From: Candidatus Aenigmatarchaeota archaeon
GTDB lineage: Archaea > Aenigmatarchaeota > Aenigmatarchaeia > QMZP01
Direction: 5' to 3'
DNA: 9,803 bases
Assembly: GCA_020343575.1 (NCBI GenBank)
Contig: CP070801.1
Coordinates: forward strand, 348,317-358,119
Shown: positions 1-6,311 of the stretch, piece after piece
How the letters are laid out: every line of letters begins with the position of its first letter
Position numbering within the stretch: position 1 is the first letter of the stretch
Position numbers and translations under genes: made by a program
Notes under the pieces: model-generated
Database searches by the model: none
Told to the model about the DNA's origin: nothing
Seen by the model: the letters and a program-made list of their open reading frames with translations, nothing else

Positions 1-458
1 GCATTTATATCATTATCAAAGTTGTCTGCGTTCTTGCCAAAGACTGTGTGTATATTTTCGTTAGGACTTGTAGCAGCACTGTTGTTATAATAAAGCCAGT
101 ATGATGTGTCGTTGTATGTTCCAGCTTCAATTGTATTATTAAGCTTCCACGCAACCCATGTCGTTGCACTGTTGAATGATGTTATATTAACCCTGTGCAA
201 ATCATTGCATGTTGTACCATTGTCTTCGGTGTATAATATCCTAACATCATCGCCATCATCCTGAAAGTCCGCACCTGTGGTATCGAATACATCTATCACA
301 ACCTGTCCTGTTGTCATGTTATGCGTTGTGTTCTGGTTGGTTATGTTTATAACCCTGTTGTTTGAATAACTGGAATCACACCATGCACCTTCTGCTGAGG
401 GAATTGAAAGGATGGTTATAAATGAAAAGAATATTATTGACAAGACTATCTTGTTCAT
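1..458 (-). CDS. Exported DUF2341-like surface/receptor-binding protein (C-terminus beyond window)
   Basis: The gene reads leftward from ATG at 456-458 and is open to the window edge, giving 152 residues without the C-terminus. Residues 1-24 form a Sec-type signal peptide (MNK, then a hydrophobic stretch ending IPSAEG). The following region resembles DUF2341 domains: a W-C-D-S-S-Y start, an N-I-T-N strand, then QDDGDDVRILYTEDNGTTC, a TWVAWKLNN strand, and the SYWLYYNNSAA strand typical of this concanavalin-like beta-sandwich. Many N-x-S/T sequons fit an exported glycoprotein. In established examples DUF2341 occurs in secreted or surface archaeal and phage-associated proteins, probably for ligand binding; a virion spike or adhesin is inference. 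The start overlaps the stop of the upstream 60-aa membrane protein (ATGA), so translation is coupled. This mirrors the membrane protein plus fibre pair on the other strand. Confidence 0.8.
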   Translation of the reverse strand, partial: MNKIVLSIIFFSFITILSIPSAEGAWCDSSYSNNRVINITNQNTTHNMTTGQVVIDVFDTTGADFQDDGDDVRILYTEDNGTTCNDLHRVNITSFNSATTWVAWKLNNTIEAGTYNDTSYWLYYNNSAATSPNENIHTVFGKNADNFDNDIN

Positions 459-637
459 TCTATACCACCTGAGAACAGTACAACATAAACGAACAGTATT
501 GTGAATATTGGAAGCGCAGCGAATATGACTATCTGGGAAGCTGGATCAGAGAAGAGGGGGATAACCTCCCCCGCTATCATAGCGAATGGCATAGCGACAA
601 GGCCTATCATCAATAATCCGATAAGCAGAACCCACAT
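455..637 (-). CDS. 60-aa two-helix membrane protein
   Basis: This small hydrophobic protein has two predicted membrane helices, about residues 2-22 and 34-56, joined by a short loop (EVIPLFSDPASQ). It has almost no charged residues and no signal-peptidase site. A GAGGTGAT ribosome binding site (minus strand, 649-656) lies 11 nt before the ATG and starts inside the stop codon of the upstream basic peptide. The stop overlaps the next ATG. Position between a basic peptide and an exported beta-sandwich protein suggests a virion membrane component or a partner of the spike. A holin-like role is an alternative; no family was recognised. Confidence 0.75.
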   Translation of the reverse strand: MWVLLIGLLMIGLVAMPFAMIAGEVIPLFSDPASQIVIFAALPIFTILFVYVVLFSGGIE

Positions 638-653
638 CCTAATTTAAATCACC

Positions 654-761
654 TCATAATGTAAATCTTGATCTTTTACCTTTCTTTATCTTACCACCTC
701 TTGTCCTGTTTGCTTTCCCCCTGAGACTCTTAGCTTTCCTTAAATATCTTTTATAGTTCAC
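654..761 (-). CDS. 35-aa strongly basic peptide, possible nucleic-acid condensing protein
   Basis: A very short ORF starts with GTG at 759-761, overlapping the TGA of the 611-aa gene (GTGA), with GGAGGGTG at 767-774 as a well-spaced ribosome binding site. It encodes 35 residues of which 15 are Lys or Arg and none is acidic; it begins (M)NYKRYLRKAKSLRGK and continues with NRTRGGKIKKGKRSRFTL. Its stop codon is built into the ribosome binding site of the next gene, so it sits in an unbroken coupled operon. Composition resembles protamine-like or virion core DNA-binding peptides, but this is inference from composition only. It could also be a C-terminal-like basic tail encoded separately from the preceding large protein, which ends with a similar RRPKVRRVKL stretch. 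Confidence 0.6.
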   Translation of the reverse strand: MNYKRYLRKAKSLRGKANRTRGGKIKKGKRSRFTL

Positions 762-2593
762 AGTTTCACCCTCCTGACTTTGGGCCTTCTCCCCACAAGT
801 ATCTCCCTTGTCCTCCTGAAAGCTCCGACTGCACCAATTGGTTCAACTCTTTCAAGCCTTCTTGCTGTAGCTGCAACGACATCAGGAAGTCCTACAGCCC
901 TGGGAGCAAGAACGGCTTTAGGCGCTTTTACCTTCCTCAGGATTCCTGGTAAGATTCTTCTTCTCGGTCTTACTGGTTTCTTCTTTGGTTCAATATCAAC
1001 TACTGGTCTCCTGGGTGGAACACCAGGAACTATTGGTGTAATAATTCTTGGAGGTCTTGGTGGAGCTCTCACCCTTTCCCTTATACCTAGTCTTTGCATT
1101 ATTGCCTGTCGTTGCCTTAATGCCTGTTCACTAATGGCTCTTTGTGATCTTATAGTAACTGGAGCTACAATTGGCGTTACTCGTTTTGCCCTTTCAACCC
1201 TAACCGCTGGCTTTGTTACAAGCCTTTGGGCTTCCAACCCTTTCCGTAATTGAATGCTTTGTTGCCTTACAGCATCTGATAATGCTGTTGTCGCAGCAAC
1301 TACAGGAGCAACCTTAGGAGTTACAGCGGGGATTGCTTCAACTTCTATTGCTGGTCTTATCACTTCTTTTGTTGGTTTTATCCTTACTGGTTCCTCTAAC
1401 CTTTGTAATAGTCTCGGGGCGGTTGGAGCTGGTTCTATGGGTTTGCCTTCTATAAATGTTCTTGCCCTTGCTGCTGCTGCAGCGGATATTGGTCTTATCG
1501 GTATTGGAGCTGGTGGTATTTCCTCAACCTTTGGAGGAGCCTTTGGCTTCTCTGTTACTATCCTTGTTATCCTTGCTGGTGGTTCACCAACCTTAACTGG
1601 CCTTAATAGTTTTCTTTCAGCTACTGCAAAGACAGTCGGTTCACCTTCAATGGTAAACTCTTTGACAGCAGCTCTAAGAGGGGATACCTTAACCTCTTCT
1701 AGTGCGAATGGTTCCTTTACAGGTCTTACTTTCTCAATACCAGTAACAGTTATATCCCTAACGTCAATGCCAACGACTTTCCTTGCTTCTTCAATACCTA
1801 TAAACTTCTCTTCAACCCTACCGACAAGCCTTTCGACCCTGAACTTTGGCGCACGTATCCTCCCAATGCCAGGAAGTATAACTAATGGAGCAACCGCTTC
1901 CACTGGTTTTCTTCTAACCTCTGCTGCAACTTCTGTAACAACTTCAGGCCTCCTTATAACCTCTTCTACGAATATCGGTATACCTACTATGCCAGCTGGT
2001 ATCTGTGTGATAGCTCTTCCCAACGCAGATACAGGTTCTTCAGGTATTTCTTCCCTTCTTATCGGGCTTGGTAATGGTGCTCTTTCAAAAGCCTCAAGCC
2101 CAGCTATTTCAGAAACAAATTTGCCCGCTTCCTCAAACTTTTCAACTACTGGCCTGAGTGGTGCAGTAACTCTTGGTGGGGGCTCTTTTCTTACAACCCT
2201 TATACCCGCTGTTATCTCATCTCTTAGCCTTGGCGGTTCCCTTACAACGGGTTCAGGCGGTTCTATAATCCTTGTTCCGACAATTCTTTCGGGCCTGACA
2301 GTTGGTGGTGTAGGTACTGGTGTTGGAATAGGGGTTGGCGCTTTGGGTTCAGGAACCTTTATTGGAGGTGGTTCTATCACAGCAGTCTCTTTTATTGGAG
2401 GCCTTACAGGAACAACAGGCTCAGTCACAGCACCTATCCTTGCTTCCTCCCTTCTTGCTTCAGCTCTTTCTTTTATCTCTCTAAATTGTTCTCTTGTTCT
2501 TTCTATAATTCTTGCTTGTCTTTGAGCTTCTGTAAGTTTAGAAAGCTCAACAGCCTCCCTAAAAATCTCTTCTGGCGTTTTTTGTTCAACCAC
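758..2593 (-). CDS. 611-aa proline-rich, basic, repetitive protein (putative virion structural protein)
   Basis: No known family was recognised. The GTG start at 2591-2593 overlaps the stop of the upstream zinc-ribbon gene by 8 nt, with GGGAG about 10 nt upstream. Residues 1-52 are highly charged and probably a coiled coil (TEAQRQARIIERTREQFREI region). Residues 57-115 are a Pro/Val/Ile linker rich in P-x-P. The middle holds a short apolar stretch (ITQIPAGIVGIPIFVEEV, near residue 200). The rest alternates charged and Pro-rich segments, and from about residue 480 it becomes Arg/Lys/Pro-rich, ending RRPKVRRVKL. There is no signal peptide, enzyme motif or clear membrane helix. Extended, low-complexity, basic-tailed architecture suggests a scaffold or internal virion protein that binds nucleic acid, loosely like the large proline-rich structural proteins of some archaeal viruses. 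That comparison is inference. Confidence 0.85.
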   Translation of the reverse strand: MVEQKTPEEIFREAVELSKLTEAQRQARIIERTREQFREIKERAEARREEARIGAVTEPVVPVRPPIKETAVIEPPPIKVPEPKAPTPIPTPVPTPPTVRPERIVGTRIIEPPEPVVREPPRLRDEITAGIRVVRKEPPPRVTAPLRPVVEKFEEAGKFVSEIAGLEAFERAPLPSPIRREEIPEEPVSALGRAITQIPAGIVGIPIFVEEVIRRPEVVTEVAAEVRRKPVEAVAPLVILPGIGRIRAPKFRVERLVGRVEEKFIGIEEARKVVGIDVRDITVTGIEKVRPVKEPFALEEVKVSPLRAAVKEFTIEGEPTVFAVAERKLLRPVKVGEPPARITRIVTEKPKAPPKVEEIPPAPIPIRPISAAAAARARTFIEGKPIEPAPTAPRLLQRLEEPVRIKPTKEVIRPAIEVEAIPAVTPKVAPVVAATTALSDAVRQQSIQLRKGLEAQRLVTKPAVRVERAKRVTPIVAPVTIRSQRAISEQALRQRQAIMQRLGIRERVRAPPRPPRIITPIVPGVPPRRPVVDIEPKKKPVRPRRRILPGILRKVKAPKAVLAPRAVGLPDVVAATARRLERVEPIGAVGAFRRTREILVGRRPKVRRVKL

Positions 2594-2741
2594 GCAGCAT
2601 CAACTCCCAAAGTTTATCAGAACTCTTTATTGCTCGGCCCTTGATGCTGAAACTTGTGCCACATTTTGAGCATTGTGGGTACTTCCTGCTACCCTTGGAA
2701 AACCACATGTGATCGCATCTTGGGCACCGAATTACGAACAT
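2586..2741 (-). CDS. 51-aa zinc-ribbon protein
   Basis: The ORF runs from ATG at 2739-2741 to TGA at 2586-2588. It contains a C-x2-C-x14-C-x2-C pattern: Cys6 and Cys9 in RCPRCDHMW, Cys24 and Cys27 in QCSKCGTSF. This is a standard zinc-ribbon arrangement with an aromatic or basic segment between the knuckles and a basic tail. It is the first gene of the leftward operon, lies under an AT-rich TATA-like box, and has no clear ribosome binding site, which fits a leaderless transcript. The last 8 nt overlap the start of the 611-aa gene in another frame. Zinc ribbons of this size in archaeal mobile elements are usually transcription regulators or nucleic-acid adaptors; the specific role here is unknown. 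Confidence 0.75.
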   Translation of the reverse strand: MFVIRCPRCDHMWFSKGSRKYPQCSKCGTSFSIKGRAIKSSDKLWELMLRG

Positions 2742-2762
2742 TACTTAATTTATAAGTATAAC

Positions 2763-2772
2763 ATTTATATTT
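2763..2772 (-). promoter_or_regulatory. TATA-like box for the leftward operon
   Basis: On the minus strand the sequence reads AAATATAAAT, centred about 26 bp before the A of the zinc-ribbon ATG at 2741. That is the normal archaeal TATA-to-start distance, so the transcript probably begins at or next to the ATG (leaderless). A second AT-rich stretch (TTATAAATT, 2748-2756) lies too close to the ATG to be the box. Confidence 0.5.
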
Positions 2773-2789
2773 GTTACCCCAAAATAATC

Positions 2790-2797
2790 AATATAAC
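2790..2797 (+). promoter_or_regulatory. Possible TATA box for the rightward virion operon
   Basis: AATATAAC preceded by an A-rich stretch (AAAATAATC) lies about 40 bp before the ATG at 2833. A start near 2816 would give a short leader carrying the GGAG ribosome binding site at 2821-2824. Other AT-rich candidates at 2749-2758 and 2762-2771 would give longer leaders. With the box on the other strand this makes a compact 91-bp divergent promoter region. Confidence 0.4.
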
Positions 2798-2832
2798 CAT
2801 AGGAACTGGTCAAAACATAAGGAGTTGATACA

Positions 2833-3015
2833 ATGGTAAGCCTAATTGGTCTCATAATTGGGCTTGTGACAGGAGTTATCGGCTTCGTTATAGTGGACCA
2901 GGTGATCGCTACACAGACATGGAACAGCACACTGTCAACTACAATAGCCAGCTACATAGTTCCAATTGGGTTGCTTGGTATACTAGGCGCAGCTGCGTTC
3001 TTGTCTACAAGGTAA
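2833..3015 (+). CDS. 60-aa two-helix membrane protein, candidate major capsid/envelope protein 1
   Basis: Two hydrophobic helices (about residues 3-21 and 38-56) flank a short polar turn with DQVIATQTWNSTLSTT, including one N-glycosylation sequon (NST). The second helix carries YIVPIGLLG, identical to the C-terminal helix of the next gene. ATG at 2833 has GGAG 8 nt upstream. It is first in the rightward operon, next to the promoter. Size, hairpin topology and a paired paralogue with a conserved C-terminal helix match the organisation of fusellovirus capsid proteins VP1 and VP3 (established family knowledge), whose C-terminal helix is likewise shared. The sequence itself is not close enough to call homology by eye. 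No class III pilin signal (charged-G-Q) is present, so an archaeal pilin is unlikely. Confidence 0.8.
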   Translation: MVSLIGLIIGLVTGVIGFVIVDQVIATQTWNSTLSTTIASYIVPIGLLGILGAAAFLSTR

Positions 3016-3077
3016 TGAGCATTTGGGTGCGCCATTAAAATGGGGGTGGAGTGTTCTAAACAATTGTGAGGTATAGT

Positions 3078-3512
3078 ATGACATCAATAACCTTTTACCT
3101 AACACTAGCTGTTGTTCTTGTTGGGGGTATAATCTCCTGGGGGATAATGGATGCACTGGTAGTTGAGACATTAGAAACGACAGGGGTAAACCTTGAAGCA
3201 CATACTATTACAGGTGGGAGTGGATCATTCAATGTAAACAACGTTCCACTTCTTGTTGTATCTAATGTAACTAACAATGCGTATAATTCTTCAATGACAG
3301 AAACTGCGAATTATACAATTCTTGATACAGTGACAGGAGAGATAAACGTTACAAATTACGATGCAAATGAAGGTGCTTGCTGCCAGGTATCATACACTTA
3401 CGACGATGCAACATACCTTAGCAGTAGTCTGTCAAGAACAATAGTTACCTACATCGTGCCGATTGGTCTTCTCGGTCTTCTTACCCTAGCGGTTGTAATG
3501 AGAAGGGAGTGA
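3078..3512 (+). CDS. 144-aa membrane protein with glycosylated ectodomain, candidate capsid/envelope protein 2
   Basis: The ATG at 3078 is preferred because GTGAGGT at 3066-3072 then serves as ribosome binding site; an upstream GTG at 3066 would add 4 residues. Residues 5-28 form an N-terminal membrane helix or uncleaved signal anchor. Residues 30-115 are a polar external domain with sequons at N63, N70, N78 and N90 and an adjacent Cys pair at 101-102. Residues 121-141 form the final helix, followed by RRE. LSRTIVTYIVPIGLLGLL aligns with LSTTIASYIVPIGLLGIL of the preceding 60-aa protein, so the two are paralogues differing by an inserted ectodomain. I infer a second virion membrane protein, with the same topology and the ectodomain facing outward. 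Confidence 0.8.
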   Translation: MTSITFYLTLAVVLVGGIISWGIMDALVVETLETTGVNLEAHTITGGSGSFNVNNVPLLVVSNVTNNAYNSSMTETANYTILDTVTGEINVTNYDANEGACCQVSYTYDDATYLSSSLSRTIVTYIVPIGLLGLLTLAVVMRRE

Positions 3513-3516
3513 GACC

Positions 3517-3535
3517 AGACTCAGGGGGTGAGTCT
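3517..3535 (+). terminator. Perfect 7-bp hairpin after the capsid-like genes (attenuator or processing site)
   Basis: AGACTCA, a GGGGG loop, and TGAGTCT form a perfect inverted repeat 5 nt after the stop of the 144-aa gene, followed by an AT-rich stretch (TAAATATTAA). It could partly terminate or stabilise the upstream message, so that the two capsid-like genes are expressed above the downstream genes. The following T-run is too weak for a full terminator. It could also be a protein-binding palindrome. Confidence 0.4.
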
Positions 3536-3556
3536 TAAATATTAAGGGTGATATTC

Positions 3557-3730
3557 ATGGACATTTTTGTATTTACAGTTTTCCTTGCGTTTGCTATTGC
3601 TGCTATATTCATAGACTTTTACAAAGAGGCTCCTTACATGGGAGTGATTGGTGGGATTATACTTATACTGTTAGGGATATTCATATCGGTTGACGGTTCC
3701 CTGACAACTATAATATGTAATGTGGTCTGA
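3557..3730 (+). CDS. 57-aa two-helix membrane protein
   Basis: The preferred start is ATG at 3557 with GGGTGAT at 3546-3552 as ribosome binding site; a GTG at 3548 would add three residues but has a poor site. Two helices are predicted, about residues 2-19 and 27-45, separated by DFYKEAPYMG. The tail is short with one cysteine (TIICNVV). The stop overlaps the ATG of the fibre gene (TGATG), a coupling also found in the leftward operon where a 60-aa two-helix protein precedes an exported beta-sandwich protein. No family was recognised. A virion membrane protein or a spike-assembly partner is plausible; a holin-like role cannot be excluded. Confidence 0.7.
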   Translation: MDIFVFTVFLAFAIAAIFIDFYKEAPYMGVIGGIILILLGIFISVDGSLTTIICNVV

Positions 3731-5307
3731 TGAAAAGGATGGTTGTTATCATGGCGATTGCAATAACTGCCCTTAGTGTTCCTACAATCGGGGCAAAGTT
3801 CGGAGTAGACTTTGTTATAAATCCTAACATAACAATACAGAACCAGACAATTGTAAACGGCACTATTTTTAACGAAAGCGATTACCTGCTTGTAAACGGA
3901 TCAAGAGAACTGACAGGGAATTGGGATGCTGGGAACTTTAGCATCATAGTGAACACCACAACCTTTGTTGTAAATTCCACAACGGGGAGGGTAGGCATAG
4001 GCACTGATAACCCTGTCTGTGGATTCCATTCAGAGAATGACATAGCAAGAGTTACTTGGACTGATGCAATTGACAGAAGTACATCATCATATTTCCGTAA
4101 CAATTTTACAGTTTTAGACCTGCCTTTTGGCTTAGGAAGCCTGTTCGGTGTCGACAGCCTCTGGAGAGAAGGCGCTACTGGTCAAGGGATGAACGCTGCC
4201 TATTATGCGTTGAGCATTGGGGATATAGGTGAATCTGGAAATTGGGTTAGCTCGGCAGCTAGGAGCATTGTTGGGGCACTGAACATAAACACCGGAGGGA
4301 TTGTAACAACATCGCTAGTGGGAATGCAGGGAAAGATATTTGTTCCCAATGATGCTAATGCTGATGCCACGCTTTTAACAGGATTTGTCACAGCGATTGA
4401 GGGCTGGATACAGTCGTCGGGAGAAGGCAACGCAGCCTTTGGTGGCATCACATCAGTAATCAGGACAGCAGTCACGTCGGGGAAGTCTACTTATACTGAT
4501 CTGAGGGGGATACACATAACAAACCCGACTAATCCTGGTTCAGGCGGTTCTATAACCAGGCTAACAGGCATCTGGATTGACGACCAGACAAGGGGGAATA
4601 ATAACAACTACGGCATATATTCTGCAATGACAAGCGGGACAGGGAAATATTTCCTTTACGGATCTGCAAACGCTGACTCATATCTGGCAGGGGATCTGCT
4701 AATGGCTGGGGATAATGTTGCTGTAGAATGGGGAGCTGCCCAGGATGCTTCATGCTATTATGACGGAACTGATCTTATCTGTGATCCGAAGGTGGTAGGC
4801 TCAGGCCTGTTCAAGATACTTGGAAATCTGAATGTGACAGATAATTTTACAGGAAATTTCTATTACGCTGAAATGTATAATTATTCTGCCAATGCTTTAA
4901 GCTGGAATTTTGATATAGATTTGGCAGATACTTATTACAATATGACAAACCTCACTCTTAATGATGTTAATGGGTTCAGTTTCACAGCTAACCAACAATC
5001 AAGCGGTGGAAGTTATCTTACAACAGAGGTTCCAGGACTTTATAATGCAAAGCTGACAATAAGCTTTGACAGTATAGCAGTTGGTGGACTGTTTGGGATG
5101 GGTGTTGTCGAGAACTTTGATGTAACCCTTAATAGAGAATGCTATTCAAGAAGGGAAGCTGCAATAGAGGTTGGAAACGCAGGTGTAGATTGTCTAATGA
5201 GGCTTGATGTTGGTGATACTGTTAATGTACAAGTAGAGAATGAGAATACGAATAGGGATATGGGTATTCATACAGTAAATCTTAATCTTATAAGGGTCGG
5301 TGACTGA
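3730..5307 (+). CDS. 525-aa exported fibre/receptor-binding protein with C1q/TNF-like C-terminal domain
   Basis: Residues 1-22 are a Sec signal peptide (MKRMVVIMAIAITALSVPTIGA). Residues 30-85 are dense in sequons and contain NGSRELTGNWDAGN, then the fibre-type phrase GRVGIGTDNP at 87-95, common at the start of tail-fibre and endosialidase-like shafts. The middle has repeated beta-strand motifs such as TGIWIDDQTRGNNNNYGIYS, and AQDASCYYDGTDLICDP, familiar from phage and archaeal-virus fibres. Residues about 415-525 look like a C1q/TNF jelly-roll: GFSFTAN start, PGLYNAKLTISF strand, two cysteines (ECYS, DCLMRL), LDVGDTVNVQVEN, and a final VNLNLIRVGD strand. Such domains trimerise and bind ligands. 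I infer the main host-recognition spike. It has no C-terminal membrane anchor, so attachment to the virion must use a partner, possibly the coupled 57-aa membrane protein. Confidence 0.85.
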   Translation: MKRMVVIMAIAITALSVPTIGAKFGVDFVINPNITIQNQTIVNGTIFNESDYLLVNGSRELTGNWDAGNFSIIVNTTTFVVNSTTGRVGIGTDNPVCGFHSENDIARVTWTDAIDRSTSSYFRNNFTVLDLPFGLGSLFGVDSLWREGATGQGMNAAYYALSIGDIGESGNWVSSAARSIVGALNINTGGIVTTSLVGMQGKIFVPNDANADATLLTGFVTAIEGWIQSSGEGNAAFGGITSVIRTAVTSGKSTYTDLRGIHITNPTNPGSGGSITRLTGIWIDDQTRGNNNNYGIYSAMTSGTGKYFLYGSANADSYLAGDLLMAGDNVAVEWGAAQDASCYYDGTDLICDPKVVGSGLFKILGNLNVTDNFTGNFYYAEMYNYSANALSWNFDIDLADTYYNMTNLTLNDVNGFSFTANQQSSGGSYLTTEVPGLYNAKLTISFDSIAVGGLFGMGVVENFDVTLNRECYSRREAAIEVGNAGVDCLMRLDVGDTVNVQVENENTNRDMGIHTVNLNLIRVGD

Positions 5308-5760
5308 ATGAGGAAGAAATTAGCAATACCATTTGTTGCAATCATTATGATAGCGGTAAGCATGACAGGCGCACAGGTAAATCTTGACAGGCAGGTAAGC
5401 CTTGACAGCACGGCAAAGTCTAACCTTGCAACTAAAGGAATTACATCATGGTCTTATGAGGATTACATAGGAGATGATGAGATGTACCGTTGCCTGATAA
5501 GCCCAAATGATTATAACCTCCCATGCTCAGGGATGTTCTATACATATTGGATGAACTGCACCAAGTATGAGGACAGCAACTGCGTTAATGAGGAAAGGGT
5601 AAACCACACATCAGCAGAGAAGTATGACATGCTTGACAGGTGGGAGAAGGAAAGAATGGAACAGATAGGCAATGCTATTAAAGACAGAAGGGAAAGAACC
5701 GAAATTGAAAAGACCAGGGAAGGGTCTGTAACCATAAACGAAGCGGGGGGTGGGTTATGA
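5308..5760 (+). CDS. 150-aa exported protein of unknown function, four cysteines
   Basis: The ATG follows the fibre stop with no gap; GGTGA lies just upstream. Residues 1-23 are a signal peptide (MRKK, hydrophobic core, TGAQ). The mature part has four cysteines (62, 73, 84, 92), which could form two disulfides outside the cell, and sequons at N83 and N99. Residues 103-138 are a highly charged helix (KYDMLDRWEKERMEQIGNAI and onward) likely to form a coiled coil, and the tail is Gly-rich. No membrane anchor is seen. Position between the fibre and an anchored protein suggests a spike accessory, for example a stalk or adaptor. No family was recognised. Confidence 0.75.
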   Translation: MRKKLAIPFVAIIMIAVSMTGAQVNLDRQVSLDSTAKSNLATKGITSWSYEDYIGDDEMYRCLISPNDYNLPCSGMFYTYWMNCTKYEDSNCVNEERVNHTSAEKYDMLDRWEKERMEQIGNAIKDRRERTEIEKTREGSVTINEAGGGL

Positions 5761-6167
5761 AGCTGATAGTATTCTTAACGGTACTTGTGGTATTGATGCC
5801 AACTGTCCAGGCGCAAACCGATACATATACAACTGTCAATGCTCCTCTCATCGGTGAGTGCCTGGACAGCAATGTTCTCAGGATCTCAGGGACATTCAAC
5901 ATAAGCGGTGTTGAGGTTCCTATAAACACCCAGAACATAACATGCCCAGACGGTTGTGTGATTGGTGCAGGCCAGTATGGGGATGATTGCAGGTTCAACT
6001 CAAGCCAGTGCTATAACCAGGAGCTAGGATCCCTTGCATTCAGCAACAGGTTTAATTGGGGTGTTGGTGGCATGATGATGCTGATAGGTATCGGCATTAT
6101 ACTGGAAACATACACAAGAGGCCAGGATAAGAAGAGGCGGGACTTCTTCGGACAGCCTGAGCCATAG
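5757..6167 (+). CDS. 136-aa type I membrane protein, cysteine-containing ectodomain
   Basis: The start ATG overlaps the previous stop (ATGA) and has GGGGGTGGG upstream. Residues 1-19 are a signal peptide (ending PTVQAQ). The ectodomain, about 20-98, has five cysteines (35, 63, 67, 78, 85), with C-P-D-G-C at 63-67, and sequons at N48, N60 and N81. A membrane helix covers about 101-117 (WGVGGMMMLIGIGIILE), followed by a cytoplasmic tail with KKRR at 125-128. This is a type I topology. It may anchor the secreted fibre or the preceding four-cysteine protein to the envelope; that is inference from order and coupling. Confidence 0.75.
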   Translation: MKLIVFLTVLVVLMPTVQAQTDTYTTVNAPLIGECLDSNVLRISGTFNISGVEVPINTQNITCPDGCVIGAGQYGDDCRFNSSQCYNQELGSLAFSNRFNWGVGGMMMLIGIGIILETYTRGQDKKRRDFFGQPEP

Positions 6168-6168
6168 T

Positions 6169-6309
6169 ATGTCAAAATATTTAAGGAATATGAAGAAAAC
6201 GGTAAAGAAGAGAAAAAAACTGTATGACAAAGATGTTTGGGATGTTCCTTCAGGAGCTTGTAGGAAAGGAGAAAGATATTACAGGAAGGAAATAAATGGG
6301 GGTGAGTAA
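6169..6309 (+). CDS. 46-aa basic ORF
   Basis: A short ORF begins 2 nt after the preceding stop and ends in the ribosome binding site of the next gene, so it fills the gap exactly. It encodes 46 residues with 15 Lys/Arg (KKTVKKRKK near the start) and a single cysteine. No strong ribosome binding site is seen; translation would rely on coupling. It could be a DNA- or RNA-binding peptide, paralleling the 35-aa basic peptide on the other strand, or simply a leader for the next gene. Confidence 0.5.
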   Translation: MSKYLRNMKKTVKKRKKLYDKDVWDVPSGACRKGERYYRKEINGGE

Positions 6310-6311
6310 GT

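Noticed and set aside
780..2525. Long plus-strand open frames opposite the 611-aa gene (780-1253 and 1254-2525)
   Set aside because: Their translations are nearly uncharged Gly/Ser/Thr/Leu strings, interrupted by a stop, without ribosome binding sites. The minus frame is uninterrupted, has charged structure and overlaps its neighbours at both ends, so these are antisense shadows of biased codon use.
3032..3043. CCATT-AA-AATGG inverted repeat between the two capsid-like genes
   Set aside because: The stem is only 4-5 bp with an impossibly short or weak loop; likely chance in AT-rich DNA.
2833..3512. Archaeal class III pilin or archaellin genes
   Set aside because: There is no positively charged-Gly-Gln type processing site ahead of the hydrophobic helix, and both proteins end in a second hydrophobic helix, unlike pilins.
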